64,000 nt of DNA from Apostichopus japonicus (Eukaryota; Echinodermata; Holothuroidea; Aspidochirotida; Stichopodidae), in contig NC_092565.1 in NCBI RefSeq assembly GCF_037975245.1, forward strand, positions 8,276,499 to 8,340,498, given 5' to 3'. This document shows positions 10,532-21,332 of this stretch, in pieces. The translations under genes and the position numbers were made by a program. Numbering within the stretch: position 1 is the first letter of the stretch; each line of letters starts with the position of its first letter. The notes below the pieces were generated by a model. It was not told the origin of the DNA, searched no databases, and saw only the letters and a list, made by a program, of their open reading frames with translations.

Positions 10532-13500
10532 GATGCTGAAAATGCTATGAAGCAGATGAGTGGTGCAGTTCGGGGAAGAAAACCTATTCGCGCTAACTGG
10601 GCTTCTCACAAGAAAACACAGTCTAAGGGGGAAGGTGAGCAGACTGTCGTCATTAAATTGTCACAGATGTTCTCTTAACATTATACACTAGAATGAATAG
10701 TTCTGTGCTGTATGAGAGTCCACAGCCCAATGTTATATGCAGAAATAAGCCTGGTCTTTCAATGCAACTGTGACTCTCCCAACCTAATGGTTCTAAGTAT
10801 ACTGGATAATATCACAACTCCTATTTCCTTGAATATTGGTAGTGGTTCAAGGGTAAAGGGCTGGCCTACAATTGCTCTCACCAAATTGGCATTAGCCAAC
10901 AGAATACTGTTCCAAGCCTATTGGCATACATTTGCAATACTATTGCCTATTGGCAAACTATTGGCATACATTGCAAACATTTCTCATGGGAGTAAATGTG
11001 TTCACCAGTCTGACGGAATATACTGTGACAATGAAAGCAATTTCTGAAATACACGATGGCATTCACCAATTAAAAGATTTTGATAAATATGTTCATAATG
11101 TCCCACACACTTAACCGGACCTTCTGTTATGGTATTGGATACATACATTACATCAAAGTTACGGTGCAAAAACACAAAAGAAGTTTCTTCTTAATTTGAT
11201 TTTCAAGTTACTCTCAAATTTATCACGCACAGCTGCATATGTACAAGCAATACAAAATAATTCCATACCAAATTTTGTCACATTGGCAAATTAGTTTGTG
11301 TACATTAAGAAATTCAGTTTTGGCATTAAACCAGTTTCTGATATTAGAACTGTCAAGTTCACATTTCAGCCCAACTGAACGCCTGAGTCGACTATTTTAT
11401 TAACATTGTAGATGTGTGCTGACTGTTAGAAACATGAATTCGTTCAGTTATGTGTTATTTTTGGTTTTATATCATTTTTGTCCACAGCTAAAGAATATAA
11501 TAGTGTGTTTGACAAGACCAGCGAATCAAACACCACAGTTTACATCGGCAATACCCCAGACAGTTTCAGTGGTAATTCTTTCTGCTTTTTTTAATCCAAA
11601 CCTTATGAGAAGATCTTACTAGACGATTCTTGAAAGTTGTCTTTTTAGTATTATGAAGTCTCAAAAAGTGGAGCCCAGTGAAGTGTAAAAGTCCAGTGTT
11701 CCACCACATTTTTTGATGTTTTAAATTCAGAAGAAACTGTCTCCTTGTAAATGATGGTCAAAGCTTATTAGCCTCATTATGCATTTCGTTATGAACACAA
11801 ATAAGCCGATTCATAACTCTATAATCGCTTTTGGTACTTTTTGTGGAATACAGAATCACAAAGTCATGTTGATGTACTATTTTGGCAAAACCTTTGGACG
11901 TTTTGGCAGAGATTGAGCTACTTAAAAATTCACATCAAAACATTGATGCCCCATCAAAACATTTATTGGATTTGTGCACAAGTAGATACTTGGACCTCCA
12001 TACATTAAACACCTAGTGCAAACCCATTTGGCAATTTTGCAACAGTGCAGAACAATTTTGGCTTGACGCGATACTACCAGGTTCCTTATTAGTTACCCCG
12101 AATCCTACGCAAAGTGTGATTTTTTTTTTTAAATTTGGAAAGCAATGGTTAGGCAAGATTTTCCCTTTTGACTTAGTGTGGTGTTAGGCTACCATGTGGT
12201 CGAAGATAACAGCAATAACAAAAGTATTCCATGGATATTTTATAACTGCGTCTCAATTTCAGCTAATGAACAGATGGTTAGGCTACGTTACCCATTGAAT
12301 TAGTGTAATGTAAGGCAGCAATGTGGTCGAAGATAACAGCATTAAAGAAAGTTCCATGGATATCTTATAACTGCGTCACAATTTCAGCGAATAAGTAGAT
12401 GGTTAGGCTAGATTTCCACATTGACTTAGTGTGTTGTTAAGCAACAATGTGGAAGAAATTGATGGAATTCTCACAATCATTATTTATTTTAATTGTTTAT
12501 TTAATAGAAAGCAAGACTGACAAGGAATTTTACGAGATGTTACTTGTGGATTATAGATGGGATGACTAAAACATAGTAATCGCAAGTAGCTTTTTACTAA
12601 ACATTTATGGATCAAATTGGATCAAATGGATCAAATTGCGCGAATCGCTCAATCTCGCGGCTTATGCGAACCCTGGGCCTGCATAACAGATAGTAGTAGT
12701 AAAAACTGTTTAAAAGCTACTGTAATTTGGATATTTATATGGTCTGATCCATAGATGTGATAGCAGCAGCGGGATTGCGATGTTAGTAGTGATGTTAATT
12801 ATATGAAGTTATTAACAAGTTAATGAAAGAAACAAAAACAAATAGAAATTGTTGAGGAAGGTTTTATACCTTATCTTACACCTACATAGTTGAACATGAA
12901 AACATTGTCAGTGGAGAATAAAATTAATTTATTATAGCATTTATTATGTCATTTCTTGAAAATCGCGATACAGAGGGTAAACAATTATTTTCGGGTACCC
13001 AGGTATCCAACGGGCAATGGCTATCGGGTACCCGGTTCTCGATTTTTGGACCCGTGTGAACACTAATATTTGGCAAACGAGGTACATTGTGATGATTTTA
13101 TAGACCATGGAGATTGATGCATAATGAGGCTTTAACAGTTCTTTGTCCATGATTTAAACTTGTTATCACTTTTGTGACATCATTGTGACACCAAAAAAGG
13201 ACTATATTATAGAAATTGTTGTTAACCCTATTTTTCACTTCTTTGTTTCTACAGAGACTGAAGTTCGAAATATGTTTGATACTTTTGGGCAGATTTTGGA
13301 AGTGAGAGTTTATCCTGACAGAAACTATGCATTTGTCAAGTAAGTATCAGGGACCTTGAAAATTGAAAGCCTTCAACACCTTGCCAAGGCATACAACTTT
13401 ATGGTAGCATATATTTCTAACTCAACATACTTTACATCTAATTATCAGGATAAGAGGTCATAGCTCAAACCAAAGTTTTTTTGTAAATATATCAGTGAAT

Positions 13501-14010
13501 TAGAAAGTGGACTATGGGCATGTAACTGAATTAGTGGAGAAGTGTACTGCAAACATCTAACTGTGTGAGTGAATTAGTGGAGAAGTGGACTGCAGTCATA
13601 TAAATATGTGAGTGAATTAGTGGTGAAGTTGATTGCAATCATAAAACTATTTGAGTTAATTGGTGGGTAAGTGGACTACGTACATGTAACTGTGTGAGTG
13701 AACTATGGACATATAACTATGTGAGGGGACTATAGACATATAACTGTGTTAGTGAATTAGTGGGTAAGTGGACTTAAAGCATACAACTATGTCAGTGAGT
13801 AAGTGGACTATGGACATTTAACTGTGTGAGTGAACTACATACATATATGTTGGACCCTCTGTAGCATTGTTTCATCTACCATTATTTGTTAATCTCTTCA
13901 GGTACAGTGATCATGATCAAGCTGCCCAAGCTATTGTTGGTTGTCATGGCCACACAGTGCAGGACAGGCCCATAAGGTGCGACTGGGGTAAAGAGGACAA
14001 TCAGCCAAAG
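10532..14010 (+). CDS. TIA1: TIA-like exons A'-D', second set (RRM2 end, linker, RRM3)
   Basis: Exons at 10532-10634, 11488-11571, 13255-13339 and 13902-14010 have exactly the same lengths and phases as the first set and intact splice sites. The predicted protein differs from set one at five residues in exon A' (G to R, T to A, R to H, L to K, N to T, in or next to the RRM2-RRM3 linker), two in B' (K to N, A to S), none in C' and one in D' (Q to H). The block is 0-0 phase, so three products are in frame: set one only, set two only, or both in series. Inclusion of both would give RRM2(end)-RRM3-RRM2(end)-RRM3, an architecture I do not know from TIA proteins. Alternative use of the two sets is an equally good reading. 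Confidence 0.9.
12066..13065. mobile_element. hAT-like transposon copy 2, left terminus deleted
   Basis: Collinear with 7232-8206, but the sequence jumps from TTGGCTTGAC directly to GCGATACTACC. This removes the left inverted repeat and its target duplication. The right end (CCCGTGTGAACACTA, then ATATTTGG) is kept. The element therefore predates the duplication and cannot move on its own ends. Confidence 0.8.
13485..13840 (+). repeat. ~43-bp intronic minisatellite, copy 2 (contracted)
   Basis: Same GTGTGAGTGAATTAGTGG-type units as at 8625-9530, in the matching intron, with roughly eight units. Confidence 0.85.
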
Positions 14011-14218
14011 GTTAGTAGCACTGCTTCAAACAAGAAAATCATATATTAAGTAACAATCTGAATAGGGTTGCACAGACATTGTTACTACGATATTTAAATT
14101 TTAATATCAGTAGATACCGATCTGATACAGATGACAATATTTATAAGACGTATAACCTAAATGTTAGGCCATACTTGTGAATAATCCTGTATACAGGAGA
14201 ATGACTTGCACAAACGAC

Positions 14219-15232
14219 TGATATTGTTGCATGCTGTGTTGCTGCTTGAGGGGGGATACTGGCTTATATTAGTGCCAATTTGTGGTTCGGATTGCCTTGA
14301 AATGCCACAGGATAGTGATTGGTTTCTAGGCCATAATAGGTTCTAATTAACTCTGACAAAAGCCTGTCTGTTTTGAAGAAACAATATCAGTCGTGAAAGA
14401 CACAAATTTTACTGATATTGGCAAATACTGATAATCCATGCAACATTAGTCTTGAAACCGACAATGTGACAATGTTAAGAGATGCTCATAAACAATAAAT
14501 CTCAAGAATGGTCAGCTGTTTTGATGGATACTTGGCACAATGATACCCAAAGCCCAGTGAATAATCTTACCGTGTTTTTGAAATGGATTGTATGAATATT
14601 AATGAAAGGGCGGGTCTTACAGTGCAAAACTACAAAGTTAAATTCCTTCTTAACCATTTGGCATAGTAACTATGTATTTGGTATGGACATGATAGTTGAC
14701 CATGGAAATGTTTTCAGTGCCATTTTTCTGATGCTGATTAAATATTCATCAGGGCCATACAACATTAATTTGGCTTAAAACAAAATCTCAGGAACTGAAA
14801 GCTGCTGTTGCTAGTTGATATGTGGCACATTGCTACTTTATGGGCTCAATTTTCATGTGCCTTTTAACTCTTCCTGAACAATTTTTCATGAGCTTAGTCA
14901 TAAGAGACAACATATTTTACACTGAGATTGGAAACAATTGAAGATTGGATTAGCAGTGGATCACATACTCTCTAATGCCTCCCCTGATAGTGAGATCTGA
15001 AACTACATGTTGCCATGTACAGTGAGTGAATATTTGTAGATCAGATACAGGGCCTAGTTTAATCTGGTTTCTAAATGAAATTGTTCCTAGCACACTTGGT
15101 TTTTTAACTTAATCAGGAAATTGTAGTTTCTTTATATAGCTCAGTCTATTTACTACAGTACTACAGTTTGTAACACTGCTTCACTATGGCTGTCTGACTG
15201 GACCTCGGCACTTACTTTATTACACTGTTCAG
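14219..15232. other. Last TIA-like intron, no repeats recognised
   Basis: Single-copy AT-rich sequence between exon D' and the terminal exon. I see no further Gln-rich exon, although TIA proteins usually have a longer prion-like tail than the one found here. Confidence 0.5.
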
Positions 15233-15334
15233 TTTCCTGGGTATGGACAAGATGGTTCTCACAGCACCTTCATGGGCCAGGGATCAAATTCAGCTGCTAC
15301 ATCCCATTGTGGATTTGGTTACCAGCAGCAGTAG
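15233..15334 (+). CDS. TIA1: TIA-like terminal exon, short Gly/Ser/Gln tail
   Basis: After a TTACACTGTTCAG acceptor the frame (phase 0, matching the end of exon D or D') reads FPGYGQDGSHSTFMGQ, continues through GSNSAATSH and ends YQQQ-TAG at 15332-15334. The Gly, Ser, Gln, Tyr and Phe content resembles the C-terminal low-complexity domain of TIA-1/TIAR that drives stress-granule assembly. At 33 residues it is much shorter than the ~90-100 residues usual in vertebrates. Extra alternative exons could be missing from my reading. The phase and composition are the evidence; there is no strict motif. Confidence 0.68.
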   Translation, partial: FPGYGQDGSHSTFMGQGSNSAATSHCGFGYQQQ

Positions 15335-15561
15335 GTAGAGCAATGTCATATATACCAGGATGATTAGATTGGGTGGTGTGAGGAAAAGGGAGGGTCCATT
15401 GACTGGTATACTAAATGACCATTTAAGGGTACAAGAAGTATTTAGTCAAAGTGAAATGGAAGTTCAAAATTTAACGGTAACCTTTGTAGATTGTGTAGTT
15501 TTTATTGGGTTGAAATCTTCCATTTATTAATGTTATGAACATCTGTAGTTTTGAAAATTTA
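15335..15561 (+). other. Probable 3' UTR / flank of the TIA-like gene
   Basis: AT-rich, no ORF of note and no AATAAA here. The first AATAAA downstream on this strand is at 16616. Confidence 0.4.
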
Positions 15562-15569
15562 AGTAAATT

Positions 15570-15826
15570 CAGGCGCGTAGCCAAGGGGGGGCAAAGGGGG
15601 CAGCCGCCCCCCCTTGAGCATATTTAAAAAAAAATGTTTAATGCTTTTATGATATCGCTAGTATTTTCAAATGAGAAAATGCTAAGATGCAACTTACAAG
15701 GCCTGGGAAGTGCCATTTCCAGCAATCTGGGTGGCACGCAACCATGGTGGCGCTACGCTTAGATAGTTTGCAATGCCAAATCTACAGTTTCACCCCTCCC
15801 TTGGCAAATTCCTGGCTACGCGCCTG
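15570..15826. mobile_element. 257-bp hAT-like MITE with CAGGCGCGTAGCC ends
   Basis: Perfect 13-bp terminal inverted repeats CAGGCGCGTAGCC / GGCTACGCGCCTG, flanked by AGTAAATT (15562-15569) and AGTAAATA (15827-15834), an 8-bp duplication with one mismatch. A subterminal G-run/C-run pair follows the left end. There is no coding capacity. A partial relative lies at 2096-2232 and a more distant one at 49667-50006. Confidence 0.88.
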
Positions 15827-16547
15827 AGTAAATATTTGCCAATGAAATCATTGCTAAAGTTCAATTGGTCTTACATGTGAGACAACAGTACTTAGTCTTT
15901 TTTTTTTCCTCCTCAGGATAACTCAGCTAAATGAGTTACCTGCTGAAGTAAGCAATTCCATTCTTAAAATATTTATCATATGCTTTCTTGCTTCACTTGC
16001 CCCTATTGTATGTATATATCAAACTCTTTCTATTCAAATTTAAACGTCAGATTTTGTAATTTCAACAGATTTAACCATATTGCAATGTTTTGTTTCTTCA
16101 AAATTTGTCACATTTGGTTCAAAGTGTTTGTACAGGTTTCTTGTTAAGTGCTTATTGTCATTAAGTGCAAGATGTGATTGTTGTTGTTCAGCACCTGCCA
16201 GCTGTACGATTTTCTCTTTCAGTGAAAAGAATTTTGTCTTTTTAGAAATCCAATAATTTTGACTTTTGTGAAAATACAACACTTTTTAATGTTTTTGCCA
16301 GCTTTTCCCAATTTTGTTGTAAATAGGCTACAAATTAGTATTTACAGAAGAAGAGATGTATTCTAAAATAACTATATCGTGACCTTTTCAATATTTTCAC
16401 CTCTACTTGATAAGCTTGTAAGTGGACCTGAGTTTGACTTTTAAGGCATACCAAATGCATTCCTGTAGGTCCAAAGATATTATCTACTGTTACTTTTTAC
16501 AAAGTAAGTCTGACTCGTGATGTTTTGGTATTTTTCTATTTTCATAC

Positions 16548-16569
16548 ATAATGGGGGGGGGGGGGGGGA
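16548..16569 (+). repeat. Poly(G) run
   Basis: A run of about 17 G bases, interrupted by a line break only; a likely assembly or length-variation hot spot. Confidence 0.8.
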
Positions 16570-16615
16570 TTGATAAGTTAGATTAAGGATAGTAACAACT
16601 TTGGATGGATGAATG

Positions 16616-16621
16616 AATAAA
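16616..16621 (+). terminator. Candidate poly(A) signal AATAAA for the TIA-like gene
   Basis: AATAAA at 16616-16621, with another AATAAA a few bases later, about 1.28 kb past the stop codon. It is only a sequence match in AT-rich DNA. Confidence 0.25.
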
Positions 16622-16679
16622 ACCAGGTATAAATAAAAAATATATAAAAACTTGTTTTCTCCTATTCTTGTGTTTACAG

Positions 16680-16905
16680 TATGATGTATGTATGTATTTT
16701 AGAACTCACGAAGAAGCCTCATTCGTTTAGCAAAGCCGCAAGCTGACCAAAGTCAGTCTCTTAGATTCATATTTAACGTCCATGATTATGAATTGTCAAT
16801 TATCAACAACTCAGTAACTGGATGACATACATTAATCTTGGATTGACTCGAACTGCGGACCTTATGATTGGAAGGCACCGGCGCTAACCACCAAGCTTAC
16901 ACTCA
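16680..16905 (-). mobile_element. tRNA-derived SINE, minus strand
   Basis: Read on the minus strand from about 16905: TGGTGGTTAGCG fits an A box and AGTTCGAGTC fits a B box, with tRNA-like spacing. A ~120-bp body follows, then a (TACA)-type tail. The acceptor stem is not paired, so this is not a functional tRNA gene. Confidence 0.7.
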
Positions 16906-19064
16906 ATGTTGTAGTCACCTTTTTGGTTGTCACCATTTTGGTTTTAATGTAAATTGTAAACTTTGCATTAATCTTGGTGGGTATATGTGTGTGTGTGTTT
17001 ATCTCTGTACATGTGTTTGTGTGTTACCTCTTGCTTGTAACCACAAAATCTCAAAAAGGGAAGGTTGAATGGATTGCAAACTTTGTATGCGGTCAGTGTA
17101 TGTGGTGCGTGACGTCAAAACATGTTAGGCTCGGTTATAATAATGATCTTTACAGTCACTTATTGACTGCAGTCCGACATTATTGCACTCAGTCTACAAC
17201 TCTTCAACAACATCATTATTAAACATGACAGACATTGCCTAATGTCTCCAACATACCATCCTCCTGGTTAAACGCATAATTCAATTAAACTGCAGGTCTT
17301 TGAGAAAAGAATAATACAAGTTATTGGTACACATATTTCAATGGATATGTATGTATTCCGTCTTTACAAGTAACTTCATCGACACACGTTGAATGCATCT
17401 ATAGTTCATAGTAAAGAGCATTTACAATATAAATGTCAAAATCTCAACGCAAGTAGTAAACGCTATACAAAAGAATCCTCAATGGACCACCATTATGCCC
17501 GAAAACACAACTGTCCCTGGGTAACATGGTAAGCTGGAAACACGGAAATAAACTAGTTGGATAATCTGAAACATTGGTGGTGTGAGAATGCGCTCCCCTT
17601 TTCCCTTCAGTTGCCTGTGGTGCAACTTTATGCCCCCCCCCCCAAAAAAAAAAGAAATTGGAAAATGTTCGTTTTGCACAAATTGTCAAAAATTTGAATA
17701 CAAGCATTTTGTACACTTAAGTCACTTTAGTCAGCGTGCACAGCAGAATTTTCATATTTTTACTGTTTTGCAATGTTTGCATATATTTGAATAAATTTGA
17801 TCACCAGCTGGGCGTATTGTGTAAGCATTGTTATAACTGTCGGTGTGTAAGACATTTGATTAAACTGTTAAACTGTAAGTTTACAATAGGATTTTGCCCT
17901 AACTGGAAATATCTACAGTAAGTCAGTAGCCTACTGGAAACTATTTGGTATTTTCACTATTACTGTAACTAATGGTATATGTCAGTAAATTTCGACGTAG
18001 ATTTTTTTCGCGCCCGCTGACAAGGGGTGCGGGATGGAGGGGGGGGGTGTCTGAGCTAGCACTTGATACCCCATATTGTCCGACCAGTACCATGTCCGCT
18101 TTCAGTTTGCCCGAGCAACACAGTTTTCATCCCACTTTTTGCCTCTAGGAAACACATTTTATTCAAACTTATATTACAACCGCCATTCAATATGCGATGA
18201 TAAGAAAGATACAAAGAGCTGGAGAGTATAATAAATAAAATACAAAATTGTAATTGTTTTAAGTCGAGATATGTTCCTCTTGCATGCAATGCAATTCAAA
18301 AGCCAAACTAAACAAGAAATTAATAATGACGAAACCTTTGGAGATGAATTTCTAATCTCGTTTAAAGTGATCAGGAGTGTGTGAAATACTGAATGCATTG
18401 CCACCCGGGGGCCACTATGAGGGTGGGATGCTTCACCCTTCTCATCATTTAGACGTACGTACGGTGAATATCTCCAGCACGCGCAAACACGTAAACGTGC
18501 GAAGGCCTGTTGAAAAGACTGAGACCGCCTCTTAACATTAAATTGGTACAGAAAATCCACTTTTTCTGTGACCGTGACAGCAAGTATTGCATAGCCGTAG
18601 CATCTTAATGAAAATCAAGGATGTGCACTTTTTTTATCATTACAACTCGGGACGTTTATATTCATAGGCCCACTACTACAGTAATTCTAGTACTCCTGTT
18701 TGCTTGGCGGCTAGTTTAGTTGTAAAGTTAGGCTAGGACGACAAAGTCGGAATATTAACACTAGGCCTAGGCTGCAGCTACATACGTACACACTATTAAG
18801 GAAGAACAGACTTGCATGAATGTGGTATAGCCTAACATATGAATATATTCACATGGTGGCATTGTTAATGTTGTTGTTAAGTTGTTCGAATAGTACTGCT
18901 TTAGGCAGCAAGACCTAGCCTTATTGTCTCTAGGCTAGGCGGAGTTTCCAGCATAAAGTATATGTGTGTATGTATATGCAATTGCAGAAGCCAAACTTCT
19001 TAACCTTAGATTAGCTTAACTTTGTCTTTGCAAATGTAACATGAGCAAGGCTGAGCAACAGTCA
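16906..19064. other. Intergenic stretch without a supported gene
   Basis: Contains a TG-rich microsatellite near 16980-17030, a C-run/A-run near 17632-17655, a G-run near 18038-18048, and several CCTAGGC / TAGGCCTA motifs between 18740 and 18940. The 128-codon minus ORF at 18174-18560 shows no family features and I do not call it a gene. Confidence 0.6.
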
Positions 19065-19587
19065 TGTTCGGGGCCTGGGTAGGGGTGGGTTAAGCAATGT
19101 ACTTGATATAACTGTTTGTAATAACTTGTTCTTTCAGATAGCTAGAAGAAAACAGATGGAGTCTCGGGAAGAAGACAGAGGGGGCGGGCTTGAGTAGGGT
19201 TGGGTTATGCAATGTATTTAGTATGTTTTAACTGTTTTTAATAACTTGTTCTTTCAGATAGCTTGAAGAAGACAGACGGAGGCTCGGGAAGAAGACAAGG
19301 GGGGTTGGCTTGGGTAGGAGTGGGTTATGCAATGTATTTAATTTGTTTTAACTGTTTTTAATGACTTGTTCTTTCAGATAGCTTGAAGAAGACAGACGGA
19401 GGCTCGGGAAGAAGACGAGGGGGCATTGGCTTGAGTAGGGGTGGGTTATGCAATGTATTTAATATGTTTTAACTGTTTTTAATGACTTGTTCTTTCAGAA
19501 AGCTTGAAGAAGACAGATGGAGGCTTGGGAAGAAGACAATTGGAGGCCTGGGTAGGGGTGTGATACGCAATGTATTTGATATGTTTT

Positions 19588-20969
19588 CTCACTCACTCAA
19601 TCAGTCCCATGACTGCGAAGTCTTCAGGGAGACATGATGGTTGAAGCTGACATTGTCCTCCATGCAGATCTGTTAGCAGCAGTGGCGAGCAGGTCTGGCA
19701 TGTTCAAGCCGGTCCAGTCCTTCACGTTGTCGGACCAGTTTCTCTTCTGACGTCCAAGTCTGCGACAGCCCTTCACAGTGCCCTGGAGTATTACCTTGGA
19801 GAGGCTGTCATGCCTTGTGACATGGCCAAACCATGCCAGTTTACGGCGTTTAACTGTTGACAGGAGTGGTTCATATGGGCCCACCAGGTCTCCGACCGTT
19901 TCTCGAACATAGTTGTTGGTCTTACGGTCGATGTATAAGATGCGGAGCAGTTTTCTCAGGCATTTGGTCTAGAAAGCCTGGATTCGCCTCTCGCTTTCAG
20001 CCAGAAGTGTCCATGTCTCGCAACCGTAGAGTAAGATGGAAACGACAAGTGACTTGTAGAGCCTGAATTTGGTGGAGAAGTTGAGGTGACTCTTCCAGAT
20101 CACATTTAGCCTGGTCATTGCTGCTGTAGCTGAGGCAATCCGAATCTGGATCTCTTTTGCAGAGGTGCCGTCCTTGGTCAGAGTCACTTCCAGGTACTTG
20201 AAGCTGGATACTTCCTCTAAAGCCTCGTTGTTTATAGTGATATGAGCATTGATGTTGTTCCTGCTGTTCACTAGGATCTTCGATTTCTCTGTACTGATTT
20301 CCATACCAAATTTGCCGGCTGTTGTAGCAAGTTTGTTGGTGAGGTCTTGGAGCTCGTTAATGTTGCCTCCCATCAGGTCTCTATCATCATCAAACCGAAG
20401 ATTGCAGATTGGCAGTCCACCAATGGAGATAGAGGTATGGTGGTCTTGGAGAGTTTCCTGCATGATTCTTTCGAGGAATAAGTTGAAAAGAACTGGAGAA
20501 ATTAGACAACCCTGTCGAACACCCACAGTTGTCTGGAAGAACTCTCCTAGCTGGTTGTTCAGAAGAACTGCACTGCTAGAGTGACTGTACAGTGAATGGA
20601 TGACTTGAACAAGTCCTTCCTGGATGTTGAATTCTCTGAGGACATGCCAAAGGCCATCATGATAGACGCTGCCAAAGGCCTTCTTGAACACGATGAAGTT
20701 GTGGCAGAGGTCGCGCTGATGCTGGAGATGTTTCTCAGTAAGTACCCTGCCGTCGAAAATTTGCTCGGTGGTACTCCGACCTGCTCTGAAACCTACCTGT
20801 TCTTCAGAAAGTAAGTCCTTGGCCTTGGAGTTAAGTTGGTTTAGAATGACACAGAGCATTATCTTGCTGGGGTAGTTTATCAGGCTTATGGTCCTGTAGT
20901 TTTGACAACAACTGAGGTTTTCCTTCTTCAGTAGTGGTATCACCAGTGATTGCATACACTCATTTGGCC
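19588..20969 (-). mobile_element. 5'-truncated LINE fragment with reverse transcriptase, copy 1
   Basis: Non-LTR retrotransposon 3' portion inserted into an array-1 unit, with a 9-bp target duplication ATATGTTTT at 19579-19587 and 20970-20978. The long frame at 19969-20955 (minus) covers reverse-transcriptase motifs: LSEEQVGFRAGRSTTEQ, the motif-A region FIVFKKAF (catalytic Asp replaced by Val), GVRQGCLISPVLFNLFLERI, motif C as RFDDD (expected F/Y-ADD), and LLYGCETWT in the thumb. A TAG (TTC TAG ACC) then interrupts the C-terminal part, which continues to LVGPYEPLLSTVKRRKLAWFGH. The 3' end is a TGAGTGAG-type tail, not poly(A). It is non-functional. I cannot assign the clade safely. Confidence 0.9.
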
Positions 20970-21332
20970 ATATGTTTTAACTGTTTTTAATGACTTGTTC
21001 TTTCAGACAGCTTGAAGAAGACGGATGGAGGCTCGGGAAGCAGGCAGTTGGGGGCCTGGATAGGGGTGGGTTAAGCAATGTATTTGATATGTTTTAACTG
21101 TTTTTAATGACTTGTTCTTTCAGATAGCTAGAAGAAGACAGATGGAGTCTCGGGAAGAAGACAGAGGGGGCGGGCTTGAGTAGGGGTGGGTTATGCAATG
21201 TATTGAATATTTTTTAACTGTTTTTAATGACTTGTTCTTTCAGATAGCTTGAAGAAGAGAGATGGAGGCCTGAGAAGAAGACAGATGGGGGCCTGGGTAG
21301 GGGTGTGATACACAATGTATTTGATATGTTTT

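Larger units (their letters stand above)
9904..14218 (+). repeat. Tandem segmental duplication, copy 2 (four TIA exons)
   Basis: Second copy of the 5014-9903 block, about 4.3 kb, from GAGGTACCTTATGAG to CTTGCACAAACGA. It has a shorter minisatellite, an extra ATTGGCATACA stretch near 10915-10975, and a ~60-bp deletion removing the left end of the hAT-like element. Confidence 0.92.

Noticed and set aside
16850-16905. tRNA gene on the minus strand
   Set aside because: A and B boxes are present but the acceptor stem does not pair and a SINE body and tail follow.
18174-18560. 128-codon minus ORF as a gene
   Set aside because: No motif, biased composition, and no splice or promoter context; judged a chance ORF.
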